Assembly (NCBI RefSeq): GCF_030052815.1
Contig: NC_079497.1
Location: forward strand, 22,272,258 to 22,336,257
DNA: 64,000 nt
Direction of reading: 5' to 3'
Source of the DNA: Hevea brasiliensis
Lineage: Eukaryota > Streptophyta > Magnoliopsida > Malpighiales > Euphorbiaceae
Made by a program: the position numbers and the translations under genes. Each line of letters begins with the position of its first letter. The first letter of the stretch is position 1. The notes below the pieces were generated by a model. The model was given only the letters and a program-made list of their open reading frames with translations, had not been told where the DNA came from and searched no databases. Below, one piece after another: positions 37,073 to 48,284 of this stretch.

Positions 37073-37560
37073 AATTTGAAACATAGATCTGATAAAGAAA
37101 TAGAAGTGCAAAACCCTAAAAAATAGACTTGGTATTTTGGAAGACTATTACTAATTTGCCATAGATGTAGCTCCAATGAAGTAGTTTTTAGTATTTGCCC
37201 ACCAATCTAACACTCTTACACCAATTTATTATGTAACCAGATTCTCCATCAAAGAAAGAACAGAAATTGGAGAGGAAATAAGAAAGCAAGGGAAGAAGGA
37301 ATAGAAGAAGAGAAAGAATAGAATTCAAGGAGAGAAGAATGAGAATTTCATTTATAATATTATGGGATAGTTTCTCTAATTATAATAACTATTATTTGTA
37401 TAACTTTAGACCTCTATAGTAACTATTCTTGCCACTCTCTAACTAATTCCCAGCTATCCCTACTAACTTCCTTACTATTCCTTTATTACAATTTCAACCC
37501 CAAAGACCCTCTATTTATTTTTAACGCCTCTTATTCTCCTTATAAGTCATAACAAAGAAC

Positions 37561-37782
37561 TCATGTAAAAGTATCATGAAAAGAAGTAATCTCAAAATTA
37601 GAGAGAATCTGAGATTTAGCAATCTCAAATTCTGGAGGTAAGCTAGCAAGAAAACTCATAATAGTCATTTGTTCATGTTGTGCTTGTTGCATTTTTCCAT
37701 CAAGACTAAAGGGTAATAAGACATTAAACTCTTTATAAACTCACTTAAAATCCATAAAATATGTTGTAAGAGATTTATCTTA
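37561..37782 (-). pseudogene. Ty1/copia gag fragment
   Basis: On - the frame reads DKSLTTYFMDFK, a TGA, then VYKEFNVLLPFSLDGKMQQA, QHEQMTIMSFLASLPPEFEI and AKSQILSNFEITSFHDTFT before a stop. The MSFLASLPPEFE..KSQIL block is characteristic of plant copia gag (UBN2-type). Only about 70 codons survive. The pyrimidine/purine-rich sequence at 37200-37540 may be an LTR remnant of the same element, but I found no partner. Confidence 0.65.
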
Positions 37783-38126
37783 TTTCTTAGATTAATAAAA
37801 GGCCTTATTAATAATAGTCAAAACTAAAGATTAATAGAAGGGTGACACATAGCATGGCTAGCAATAGGTTGAAGGGAATATGGCGAGGTTGTTAAAGTAG
37901 TCTTGATAGTATTTTTACAAGAATAAATAGGGTTAAAGGGCCAAGGAGAAGACTCTCCTTGGCACTCCAAAGCTTAGGTTAGAATGGAGAGATAAAATGA
38001 AATATTAGGATGAGAATATTGAAAGTCATGAATAAATTAGAGTGCATACATGTGTTCCCTTTTATGTTAAGGCTTTCCTTTACCATGAAGTGATTCCTTA
38101 GCTAGACAAGTGAGCAAATTGTGTTA

Positions 38127-38855
38127 TGTTAAAATTATGACTCAAAATTCTAGTAGGATTTAGAAAAATCTTTTCCTAATTTGAGTGAGAAAAATATTCC
38201 TCAATAGGATAGAGGAATATTTCCTATATAGAGTAGAACTCTTATTTTAGTGTTATTCCTAAATTGAGTAGGACTCTTAATCAGATTAGCATTGAGATAA
38301 TTAACACTATAAATAGAAGAATGATGAAAAAGGTTATTTGGTATTCAGCTCATTGAGTGAGACTATCGCCGATTGTAGAGAGGGGATTTGCCAATTGCTG
38401 AGGATTTGACTCTGCCCATTGATGAGAGGCTCCTGCTCATTGCAGTCCCATGGAGGGAAAGAGGCTTCGACCTAAGGTGGGGAAAGGGTATAGAATTCAA
38501 AAGGAAGGAATTCTTATTTATTAGTGAAAAGGCTCTTGCCCATATAATTAAAGATACCCTTTGTGGTGTACTACTATAATAGTAAATGTATTGAGTTATA
38601 TCTAGAGGAGACTGAGAGGGACTAACTAATATATTTACTATAAGCAGTTTAATGTAATATGAGTTCTTTTAGGTATAATTGGGTTTATGGTTATTATAGT
38701 TTTGAGCTTGTAATGATGATTATTTATCATTGATAGTGGAATATTATATGCCCATGGATGTAACCCTATGTTGAGAGGGTGAAATACGTAAATATTGGTG
38801 TTTTATATATTTGCTTTATTTCTTTGTAGTTTATACTATTCCACAGTACACCACA
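38127..38855 (+). repeat. 5' LTR of short copia-like element
   Basis: 729 bp, TGTTAAAATTATGACTC to CAGTACACCACA. The 63-codon frame at 38388-38579 is chance. Confidence 0.85.
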
Positions 38856-39170
38856 AATTGGTATTAAAGCATGGGGATGATCTTTGTGAGTTCAGTTGAA
38901 GGTGGAGCTATTGCGACATGTAGAAGTCGCACATGGTGATGTAAGCTTAGGGTGGTGGAAACTTGAAATTAAGGTGGAGCTCTTGATGAAAAATAAAGAT
39001 AGTTAATAACGCAAAAAAATTTTTAAAAATGAAACAAGTTACACCTAAGATGAAGATTTAAGAATAGAGATTTAAATGGTTTAAGCTCAAGCATGGAGAT
39101 TTAATGATTTGATGGCACCCAAGAATTTAAGGTATGCAATGGTTGATGGATTTTGAGTCAAGGTGGAGAT

Positions 39171-39885
39171 TGTTAGAATTATGATTTAAAATCCTAGTAG
39201 GATTTGGAAAAACCTTTTCCTAATTTTAGTGAGAAAAATATTTCTCAATAGGATAAAGGAATATTTCCTATATAGAGTAGAACTCTTATTTTAGTGTTAT
39301 TCCTAAATTGAGTAGGACTCTTAATCAGATTATGATTGAGATAATTAACACTATAAATAGGAGAATGATGAAAAAGGTTATTTGGCTTTCAGCTCATAGA
39401 GTGAGGCTATTGCCTATTGTAGAGAGGGCCTTTGCCAATTGCTGAGGATTTAACTTTACCCATTGATGAGGGGCTCCTACCCATTACAATCCCATGGTGG
39501 GAAAAAGGCTTTGACCTAAGGTAGAAAAAGGGCATAGAATTCAAAAGGAATGAATTCTTATCTATCAGTGAGAGGGCTCTTACCCATATAGTTGAAGACA
39601 CCCTTTGTGATGTAGTACTTTAATAGTAAATATATTGAGTTATGTCTAGAGGAGATTGAGAGGGACTAAGTAATATATTTACTATGAGCAGTTTAATGTA
39701 ATATGTAATTGGATTTATGAGTAGTATAGTTTTAAGCTTGTAATGATGATTATTTATTGTTGATAGTGATAGATGGCATGCCCATGAATATAGCCCTATG
39801 TTGAGAGGGTGAACCATGTAAATATTGGTATTTTGTATGTTTGCTTTGCTTCTTTACAGTTTATATGCTTCCACAGTACACAACA
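39171..39885 (+). repeat. 3' LTR of short copia-like element
   Basis: 715 bp, TGTTAGAATTATGATTT to CAGTACACAACA, paired with 38127-38855. Confidence 0.85.
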
Positions 39886-39892
39886 AATTAAT

Positions 39893-40258
39893 TGTTAGAG
39901 TTTAAGTCCAATTAGAATTAGGAAGTATAATTAATTTAGGAAGTATAATTAGTATAGGAAGTTTACTAGAATTTAAATTATGAAATTTAATAATTAGAGT
40001 TCTAAAAGGACTAGGTTTTAGGGTCCTATATATATGTGTAGTTGGTTGGCCATTATATGGATATATTGTAAAGAACCCACAAAGTGAAGAGGTGTGTTAA
40101 ATTTCGTAAGTTTTGTTTGAGTGATTTTGGAGTGAGAATAATAATTAGTGGCTGTAATTATTTTGTTTTAATAGTAGATTTGTTGGTGGAGCAAGCTTAC
40201 ATAGAACCACGTTAAATTTTGTGTTCTTTATTTTGTGTGGGTGTATTTTTTCACAATA
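39893..40258 (+). repeat. 5' LTR of copia derivative
   Basis: TGTTAGAGTTTAAGTCC to TTCACAATA (CA end mutated). TATA-like TATATATATG at about 40027-40036. Confidence 0.85.
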
Positions 40259-40283
40259 AGTGGTATCAGAGCTGTGGTTTGAG

Positions 40284-41557
40284 ATGTCAAAGATGGTGAG
40301 CACAAAATTTGAGATGGAGTCGTTCGATAGGAAAAATAATTTCAGTTTATGGTAAAGCACCGTGAAGGATGTCCTTGTACAACAAGGATTAATTAAAGCA
40401 TTGGACGAGAAGTAACCGGTGACTATAAAAAATGATGATTGGGAGGAGCTTTAACAAACGGCTGTGAGTACGATTAGATTGACGTTATACCCAAATGTGA
40501 AGTATAATGTTTTAGAGGAGACTTCGCCAGTTGTTCTATAGAAGAAATTAGAAAGTTTATACATGTTAAAGTCACTCACAAGTCATTTATACTTGAAGAA
40601 GGAGTTGTACCAACTCATAATGGATGAAGGTACTGATATGAGAGATCACCTTAATGTATTTAATAAATTAATTACCCAATTGGCTAGTGTTAGTGTGAAG
40701 TTTAATGAAGAAGATAAAGCCCTTTTGCTTTTAACCTCTCTCCCACACTCTTATAAAAGCTTGGTGATAGCTCTAATAGTTGGGAAAGAGACTTTGAAGG
40801 TGGAGGAGGTTACCGCAGTTATCTTGGATGATGAGAAGTTTAAGAAGATAAGTAGTAGCAATAAAGGTGGAGCTTTTATTGCTGGTTCTAGTTGTGGTTG
40901 AAGCAATCCACGTGGAAACAATTAGAAAAGGAATAGTATATCGAGCTCGAGACCACAATTAGACCTTAAAAATAGAGAATGCTACTACTGTCATGAGAAG
41001 GGCCATATTCAATACTATTGTATGAACATGAAGGAAGATCTTACAGAGTTTAAATGATTCAAAAAGAGTCACAGAAAAGAAAAAGAAGGAACTGCTGCAA
41101 TTATAATGGATGATGGCATTGATGGTGAATGTTTGAATGTGGATGATGATAAGAAAAGGGAAAAAGATCCATTACAAGATGAGTGATAAATGGATTATAC
41201 TTGTCCATTCCATATTTGCTCAAAGAAGGAGTGGTTTGACATGATTAAAGACAAGAAAGGAGAAAAAGTAAAGCTAGCCAACGAGAACAAGATGGAAGTT
41301 GAAGGTGTTGGAAGAGTGAAGATCAAACTGCATGGTGATTATGTAAAAGTGTTCGATGAAGTGAGATACGTTCCTAAATTTGAAAGGAACTTAATTTCCT
41401 TAGGTAAGTTAGATTCTTTGGGTTATAGGTATTCGATTCATGGTGGAATTATGAAGGGTGAGAAGATTGGTACAAAGAATCTTTACAAATTGGAAGGAAG
41501 CACATTGATTGGAAGAATGCAAGTGGAAGCAAGAGGCAACATCAACAATCAAAAGTG
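40284..41557 (+). pseudogene. gag: Copia gag-protease ORF
   Basis: One frame runs from ATG at 40284 (MSKMVSTKFEMESFDRKNNF) to 41557, broken by several stops including 40353 (TAA), 40542 (TAG) and 40899 (TGA at an Arg-type codon). Gag block LYQLIMDEGTDMRDHLNVFN and LLLTSLPHSYKSLV is at 40609-40770. A perfect CCHC knuckle CYYCHEKGHIQYYC is at 40980-41021. The protease start reads MDYTCPFHIC, so the DSG/DTG active site is lost. VRYVPKFERNLISLGKLDSL and NLYKLEGSTLIG lead toward the gag-pre-integrase domain. The ORF then meets the polypurine tract. Confidence 0.85.
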
Positions 41558-41633
41558 AAAGGAAGTACCCAAGAGAAAATTGACTTTTGTAGAAATTGTG
41601 AAGACTAATTCCATTTGACTTGGAGGTAGAGAT

Positions 41634-41983
41634 TATTAGAGTCCAAGTCCAATTGGGATTAGAAAGTATAATTAGTTTAGGAAGTTTAATAGAATTTAAA
41701 TTATGAAATTTAATAATTAGAGTTCTAAAAGGACTAGATTTTAGTGGCTTATATATTTGTGTAGTTGGTTAGCCGTTATATGGAATATATTGCAAAGAGC
41801 CCACAAAGTGGAGAGGCATGTTTGAATTCTGTGAGTTTTGTTTAGTGATTTTGAGAGTGAGAAAAATAATTAGTGGTTGTAATTATTTTTCCTTAATAGT
41901 AGATTTGTCGGTGGAGTAGGTTTACATTGAACCATATTAAATTTTGTGTTCTTTATTTTGTGTGAGTGTGATTTTTTCACAAC
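41634..41983 (+). repeat. 3' LTR of copia derivative
   Basis: TATTAGAGTCCAAGTCC (TG start mutated) to TTCACAACA, paired with 39893-40258. Confidence 0.85.
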
Positions 41984-43175
41984 ATGTTCAGTGCATGTAT
42001 TTTGTCAAGTGGGACTCAATAAGTGTGTTTTCTTATAGTAGGGGTCATTATTACTAGTGAGAGTATAATTCAAACATTGATGGCCATGAGAGGTATGGTA
42101 TTTTGCTATTTATTTTATATTCTATCACTTAAAAACATTATATATATAGAGATATTTCCTTTATCAGAATATAAAAATCCAAATAACCCATTAATTTCTT
42201 AATAAATTCACAGTAATTAATTGGGGAAATTACCTCATTGTGAATAGAATTTCGAATCTACAAAAAAAGTCAAGCGTCTTCCTTCGTCTAGGTTTGTCTC
42301 GTTTCATCAATAGGAGCATTTTTAGCAAGATTATCATCCTTATTAATACTTCTTAAATAAACACGGAATATCTTTACTCCAATCCAATAATTGCATCCAT
42401 TAAGTTTGGGTTTCGTATTTTTGTTATCATTGAAATCTCATCAGCAACAATAAATTTACTCATAATTACTAGATTTGTTGGGACCCCATCATCTGTCTCA
42501 ACTTGTGGAACGTTTGCATCCCACTTCATAAGAGAACATGATACAGTTTGCTAAAATGAGCGAATCCAAATGCTCAAACAAGAATTATAAAATAAAAAAA
42601 AAAAAGAAGGCAAAAATTCAAGGAGAAGGAAGAGGAGGGGAAACCAAGAAGAAAAGGAGTCATTAGCTCTCTCGATCCTTGGGGGACTCTACTGCAAACT
42701 GTGGGAGGGACTTCAAGTAGAAGATGAAGAACAACTTCTCTAGAGGAATAAGAAGCATATGCGTGTATAAATATCTTATGACTTTTTTACCCAAATGCCA
42801 ATTGTGATGGGTTTAGTGAGATATAAGCCCAAATATAAGGCCTGTGAAAATAATTCATAAAGCCCAAAGTTATATAGCCTATTAAATTACAAAATTTCAT
42901 TTAAAGCCCATTATATTTAAGATATTATTCTATTTTTAAATTTAATTGATAAAAAATTAATAATATACTAAAAATGGATTTTAGACTTTCTTTTTATTAA
43001 TACTACTCTTAAAAAAATGTATAAATTAAAAAAGAATAAAAGATAAAGAAAATTATTATTTGATTTAGTGTTCTAAACTTGGATATTATACTATTCGAGT
43101 GTAATTGATGTATCGAATTAGTATGATTCACATACCACATTTTGAATTAGCATATCAACTAAACCTACCCCTTAC
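41984..43175. other. No gene seen
   Basis: AT-rich sequence with scattered stops in all frames. A purine-rich stretch (about 42590-42660) and a CT-rich stretch are the only visible structure. I recognise no transposon end. Confidence 0.4.
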
Positions 43176-43743
43176 GTACCCCATATCTAGCCAAATGGCA
43201 TACTCCATACCGCGTGTCCATACCATGACCCCATACATGCCATGTTCCAGGTAACTATGGTTTTATTCTCTGCCATTTTATGAAGCTAATACAAAGCAGG
43301 TTACCCACAATACAGTAGCAAATAATAGTTTCATGCTACCAATGCCTTCTAGAATTATTAAAGAACACAACAAACACCATAAAAAACAATTCAAGAAACA
43401 CAAGTAGGAAGGCTAGAGAAAATAGGTACAACAATGCACCTAAGCCAAATGCAAATGCTTAGCAATGTACCCAAGCCAAACACTAACAAGATCAGGAGAC
43501 ATAAATAAGTATAATAGCTTTGGGTTCAAGTTCAACTACTTAGGATCACCAAAACTTAAAGCAATAACAATTTGAAGCAAACTTAGAGGGAGAAAACTGA
43601 CCATAAGACAATGTCAAAAGTGCCACTAGCAAATTTCAAATTCAGCACATGATGGCCACTCATTGATATTCTAGCGAGTGGACAATGAACGAAGGCTAAT
43701 CTTCTTGGGGGGGGGGGGGGGGGGGCGCCCGTGAGAGAAATAA
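43176..43743. repeat. Dispersed ~565 bp repeat, copy B
   Basis: Matches 12995-13557 from GTACCCCATATC to GAGAAATAAA. Contains a run of 19 G (43707-43725) where copy A has 5. The flanks differ on both sides. Confidence 0.8.
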
Positions 43744-44310
43744 ACCTCCCTAAGTAGACCACCTATGATGGTTTAATCTTGAAAACAAAGTCTTGCAAAA
43801 TAGAGCAAGCAATCAAGGCAAGCGCACACGCACACACACATATAATTATGCTACAATCCCTACTGAATAGAAATACAACCTAAATAGGAATATAAGACTA
43901 CACAGGATTCTTTATAACATGTAAGATAAGAAAGCTAACGATTCATACTTTTAAACATGCAGCGACATCTAAATTCATTTTATGAGTATTCTACTCAAAG
44001 ATCACAATAAGCTATTGAATGTCATAAACAATATAAAAATAGAACTGTGGACAACATTTCACACCTCCACTTCAATGTACCGCACCCCTAAGAAATATAT
44101 TATACAATTCAAATTCCTTTAGATCAACTAAAATTTATTTCTTCTTTCTTGATCAAAGAAACCTGAAACTTCTAAAAGCTTGAAAGAGAAAGAATAAATA
44201 AATAAATAAATGAATATCACTCTTCTCCAATCTAATGAACTTCTTTCAAGTACAAAAAGATCTTTACATTTTTCCATGATAAATTATATAAAAAAAAAAA
44301 AGGAAAAAGG
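43744..44310. other. No gene seen
   Basis: AT-rich sequence with a short CACACACA run (about 43824-43840) and AAAT repeats near 44196. No protein-like frame. Confidence 0.4.
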
Positions 44311-44380
44311 TCACCACAACATGATTTTATGTTACATTTGGTAAAACGTAATGTAATACAATATAATCAATTATGTAATG

Positions 44381-44475
44381 TAATCAAAGTTGTAATGTAG
44401 TGTAAAGTAATTGCCATTACATTACTATGTTTAGTTGTAAAATGAAAATATAAATAGCGTAATGTAATGATAATT
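44381..44475 (+). repeat. Left inverted arm of candidate DNA transposon
   Basis: TAATCAAAGTTGTAATG to AATGATAATT; roughly 70% alike to the reverse complement of 55029-55117. Rich in GTAATGTAAT-type short palindromes. Confidence 0.5.
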
Positions 44476-44570
44476 TCTATTTAAATATTTAATTTATTTA
44501 TAGCTAAATAATAAGTGGTACTGGTTGTAGTGATTGGCAGTCGAGTAGTAGTGATGGCTAAGTACCTATT

Positions 44571-44797
44571 TGGCATTACGTTTAGAGGGCCAAATTTACT
44601 TTTCTAAATAAAAGTACCATTTTAGATGCTGTTAAAAAAAATATTTTTAAAAAAATTATTTTATTATTTTAGTTTTTTATAACTAAAACTTATCAAATTT
44701 AATTTTAAATTATTTTTTTAATACTCTTTAACTAATATATTTAAAAAAGTAATTTTCTCAACAGTAGTTTTAACAGTAATGTTAAACGGTCCCTAAG
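44571..44797. mobile_element. Possible small MITE
   Basis: Interrupts a GTGG-rich tract. Ends GTACCTATTTGGCATTACG and, on -, GGGACCGTTTAACATTAC are alike, with AT-rich sequence between. Target duplication not determined. Confidence 0.35.
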
Positions 44798-45045
44798 TGG
44801 TAGTGGTGGTGGCGACAGCAGTGATTAGGTGGTGATGGCATGGTGAGATGGTGGTGGTGGGAGTGGCCAAATGGTAGTAGAGGTGCTAGTGGGTAAGTGG
44901 TGATTGCAGTAATCAAGTGGTGATTGCAGTGGTCAAGTGGTGGTAATGCTGACAGTGATAGTGGCGACAGATAATGGTGGTGTTGGTAGTGATGGTAGAG
45001 TATGGGTAGCATTAGTAGTAGCAGAGGTAACTAGATAATAGTGGT
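44797..45045. repeat. GTGG/GGT-rich simple repeat
   Basis: Degenerate trinucleotide-like GTGGTGGTAG sequence. The His/Pro-rich - strand frame (44782-45012) is an artefact of it. Confidence 0.6.
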
Positions 45046-45139
45046 GGTAGTAATGTTGACAATAAAAAAAAATAAAATAAAACAAAATAAGTAATTATTG
45101 TTTTATCTTTTTTTTTTATGTAATAAACTGCAAAAAAAT

Positions 45140-45440
45140 AGGATTAGCAATCGAACGAATTGGTTGCTAATCCATTAAAATTGGTTGATAATCGATTTAC
45201 TAATAGATTCAGTCAGTTGTAATGAGCCTCGTTATAAATAGCAACCAACAATCAAATCGAATGCTAAATTAATTAAACTTAAAAAAATAAAATTTTTAGC
45301 AAAAAAACAATCGGTTGCTAGCGGCAACCGATTTAACAATCGAAAGATAATCAGTTGCAAAAAAATATAGTGTCTTTAATTTTATAATTTTGCAACTATT
45401 TTATAAATTGGTTCGTATTTTAAACTAATTTAGCAACTGA
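45140..45440. repeat. Left AATCGGTTGC motif array
   Basis: About ten forms of AATCGGTTGC/GCAACCGATT in both orientations, including CGGTTGCTAGCGGCAACCG at about 45322-45340, a hairpin. Pairs with the larger array at 54010-54970. Confidence 0.65.
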
Positions 45441-45563
45441 AAAGTCAATTGCTAATTTAAAAAAATTATAAAAAAATTAAAATTTTCAAATAAAAAATAA
45501 AAAATTCAAATAAATAAAATTTTCAAAAATTACTAAAATAATAAATTATTAATGAAAATTAGC

Positions 45564-45708
45564 GCTAAGAATTGTGAGGATTACACATTTCTGAGGATTG
45601 AACCCAAAATCGTTTAGGGTGGAGAAAGGGAATCCATATAGGCAACCCTAAATTTTTTAGATAAAAGCTTAGTTGAGTTGAGTTGAGTTGAGTTGAGTGC
45701 TAAGAATT
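45564..45708 (+). mobile_element. LINE (RTE-type) 3' fragment, 125 bp, with 10 bp target duplication
   Basis: 45574-45698 matches the 3' end of the LINE at 50960-51744 (read on -): TTACACATTTCTGAGGATT, AATCCATATAG, then GCTTAG and (TTGAG)5. GCTAAGAATT at 45564-45573 and 45699-45708 is an exact target duplication. The fragment is a severe 5' truncation, + orientation. Confidence 0.88.
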
Positions 45709-45790
45709 AATATAAAAAATTACTAATAATAACTATTATAAAAAATATTAACAAAAAATTAATATAAAAACATATTTATAAGACAAATTA

Positions 45791-45792
<2 letters not shown>

Positions 45793-45853
<61 letters not shown>
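45793..45853. repeat. (TA)n microsatellite at left edge of the viral insertion
   Basis: About 30 TA units. The right edge of the virus at 53629-53647 is also (TA)n. Confidence 0.9.
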
Positions 45854-45855
<2 letters not shown>

Positions 45856-45898
45856 CCTCACTTAACTCAAAAGATCAACTAAGAAAAATTCTTTAAGT

Positions 45899-46689
45899 AT
45901 GAATCCAATTTTCTGTAGGACGGTTTCTTTTTCAAACTCTTCTACCTCGTCCTCTGAGTCGAGAAAGATAGTTAATAGTGAAGAAATAATAATCGAAAAT
46001 TTTGAAAGATGTATAGATAATTGGGAAATTCCAATAGTACAAAAGGATCAGATCTATCAAACTACAAACTCAATTTTTCAAAACTGATTTCACAATCAAA
46101 ACTGAAGAAATAGATCTTCAGATTACAAAACCATTTGAGATGATTTCTCTTCTGTCTCAAAAATCCTTATAAAAACACCATGAAAAACAATACAAATACA
46201 TCCACATAGGTTTAGTCCAAGTTGGAATTAAACCGCTTACAAAAGAAGGATTGAACACCTCAATCCTAGCAGTTCTTAGAGATACTAGGTTCATAAAATT
46301 CCAGGACTCCTTGCTTAGTTTAGTCGAGTCTAGTTTGTGTAGTGGACCAATATCTTTTGATTGCTATCCAAATTTTACTGTTTCGTTAAATGACAGTAAT
46401 ATTACAAAATCCCTTGTTTTACAAATCAAAACTTATAATTACAAAATGCTTGAAGGATCTATTCCTCTTGCACTGATTTACAAAATCCATTACAAAGCTA
46501 TGGTTTTTGCTTTTGCTACAAAACATAAGTTTCAAAATAAAAGAGGAGAAACTTTGCTTTTACAAACTGATCTTACAAAGTCCAACACTGTAATCCCTAG
46601 ATCTATCCAGTGGAAGGACATAACCCTACCAGAAGAATGGATCTTAGAAGGTGCAGTAGAACCAGAATCTTCAAAAATAGTTGAGCCAA
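45899..46689 (+). pseudogene. Viral movement protein region
   Basis: Caulimovirid movement proteins (30K superfamily) open plasmodesmata. The start at ATG 45899 gives 62 codons. A one-base frameshift at about 46079 moves it to the frame that runs through a TAA at about 46171 into the 151-codon block beginning at 46251 (LNTSILAVLRDTRF with SLLSLVESSLCSGPISFDCY). The conserved block contains the central region expected of the family. Placed first in the polyprotein, as in petuvirus/florendovirus-like genomes. The continuous 151-codon piece suggests moderate age. The stop at 46704-46706 is in frame with what follows. Confidence 0.78.
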
Positions 46690-48284
46690 ACGTTCAACTG
46701 AGGTAAATAACCCAGTATGACGATGGAAGAGTCAGCCTTAGCTTTAACAGAAGCCCTAGGTTTTCAGATGATTCCTCAACATCCAGTACTGTTGACATAG
46801 GAACAGTGTCTTGTATACCTTCTGTCATTAGTTTGCCTATTACAAAACCAATTGGAATACAAAATATTCAGCCTAGGTATTCTACCTCAGTCTTACCTAG
46901 CTCTTCTAGGTTTTCTACTTCAGAAATACCTAGATCCACTTTACAAAATGTAGATTACTCTACAAATATTCCACATCCAGTTTATACAAATTTACAAAAC
47001 GAGTCTGTTCAGGTTGAAACCCAAACAGAGTCAGAACCTACTTCTCCTACAATTTCAGCCATTATAGAAAATGTAAACCATGAACTTAATATGCTTGAAA
47101 AAGAATTTGAAGTAGACAAACAATATTTGCATGATGATTTTTATTCTTCTAAAAATCATAAAAAGCAAATGTGGTTTTTCAAAAATTTCAATGATCAAAG
47201 GAAAAAAATTCAAAAGGAATATTATGACTTTATATACCAACAAAAAGTTCATATTCTTTTCTTTGATTGGTTTGAGATGTATGCTAAACAGCATAACATT
47301 TCATATCCGTTTTCCAAAACTCCAAAAACTTTCAAAAAATCAGATCTAGTTTCAAAACCTTCTCAAATTTCAAAACTTAAACAACAGGAGTTAGAAGATA
47401 ATCAATCAGAGTTCATTGTGGCTCTAAAAGCTCTTCTAAAGAAAACTGAGGAAAAGCTGTCTGTTAATCCTATAACTGTTAGAAACAAAGTTCCTGAATG
47501 GGAAATTTCAGATGGTAGAAAAATACAATCTGAACATCCTCCTCTTAGGAAAGTAAAAATTCCCCACTTAGAACAAACAATAGAAGTAGCCCCTTACAAA
47601 ATTCCAAATGAAAATGATTCTGTGAATATAAAAAACATTATTCTACAGAATAATTTTACAAATGCTCATTTGTATACCATAGGTAAGAAATTACAAAAAA
47701 TGGAACAAAACCAATAGGCTACAGTTTCCCAAATTGAAACTAAGCTGAATACAAAATTGAAAAACCCAATTTTCAAACCATTCCAAGTTTCCAAAAACAG
47801 TCAAAAAGATTTACAAAACAACAGCAATTCTGAATTCATCCAAGCTTTAAGAGACATGAAGACTAGGTTAGAAGCTTTCACTTCTACTCCAGTAGCACGT
47901 GCAACACCTCAAACTTCCCAAAGGAGTGTCAATATAATTGAGGAAGATTCAGATTCAGATGTCCAAGGCCAAGAAAACCAGCCTATCCAAGCTGAAGATA
48001 TTCAGCCTTCAAAACCTTTACAAATCAATAGACTTTATTGGCCGCAGGTAGCAACACCCCTCCCAGTAACAGCTCTAGACTTAGGCACAGAAAATAGATA
48101 TGAAATTCTAACCCAGTCTAAATTCAATGCCTCTACTGTCTATGAATGGAACATAGATGGTATGTCTGAATACAACATCTTGAATTTGCTCCAGCAAATG
48201 ACCATGGCAGCAAATGCTTACAAAACCCAAACTGGAACCCTAGACAGAGCTATTGCTGAACTCCTTATTACAAGATTCTCATGA
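46690..48284 (+). pseudogene. Viral polyprotein middle region (coat-protein N-terminal part)
   Basis: Two long stretches in one frame (46806-47717, 303 codons; 47757-48284, 175 codons) are separated only by a TAG at 47715-47717. The first is Ser/Thr/Pro-rich at its start, then Lys/Gln-rich with KQMWFFKNFNDQRKKIQKEY. The second has an acidic Ser/Asp patch (about 47940-47960) and ends in a conserved block before the coat domain. Such low-complexity, charged linkers precede the coat protein in caulimovirids. Function assigned from position and motif style. Confidence 0.68.

Larger units (their letters stand above)
38127..39885 (+). mobile_element. Short two-LTR retroelement without coding capacity (copia-like, TRIM/SMART-type)
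   Basis: Two direct repeats (38127-38855 and 39171-39885) enclose only 315 bp. The interior starts with a decayed Met primer site (TGGTATTAAAGC, 38859-38870) and ends with AAGGTGGAGAT (39160-39170), the usual copia polypurine tract. LTRs run TGTTA to (C)ACA and each has TATAAATAG (38308-38316, 39352-39360). No reading frame of any length lies in the interior. LTRs of over 700 bp are long for a TRIM. No clear 5 bp target duplication is seen. Confidence 0.82.
39893..41983 (+). mobile_element. Ty1/copia deletion derivative: LTR-gag-protease-LTR
   Basis: LTRs at 39893-40258 (366 bp) and 41634-41983 (350 bp), primer site TGGTATCAGAGC at 40261-40272, polypurine tract TTGGAGGTAGAGAT at 41620-41633. 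The 1.37 kb interior carries gag and protease only; integrase, reverse transcriptase and RNase H are absent. It starts eight bases after the short element at 38127-39885. No matching target duplication is evident (TTAAT left, TGTTC right). Confidence 0.87.

Noticed and set aside
44782..45012. His/Pro-rich - strand frame
   Set aside because: Product of GTGG simple repeat.
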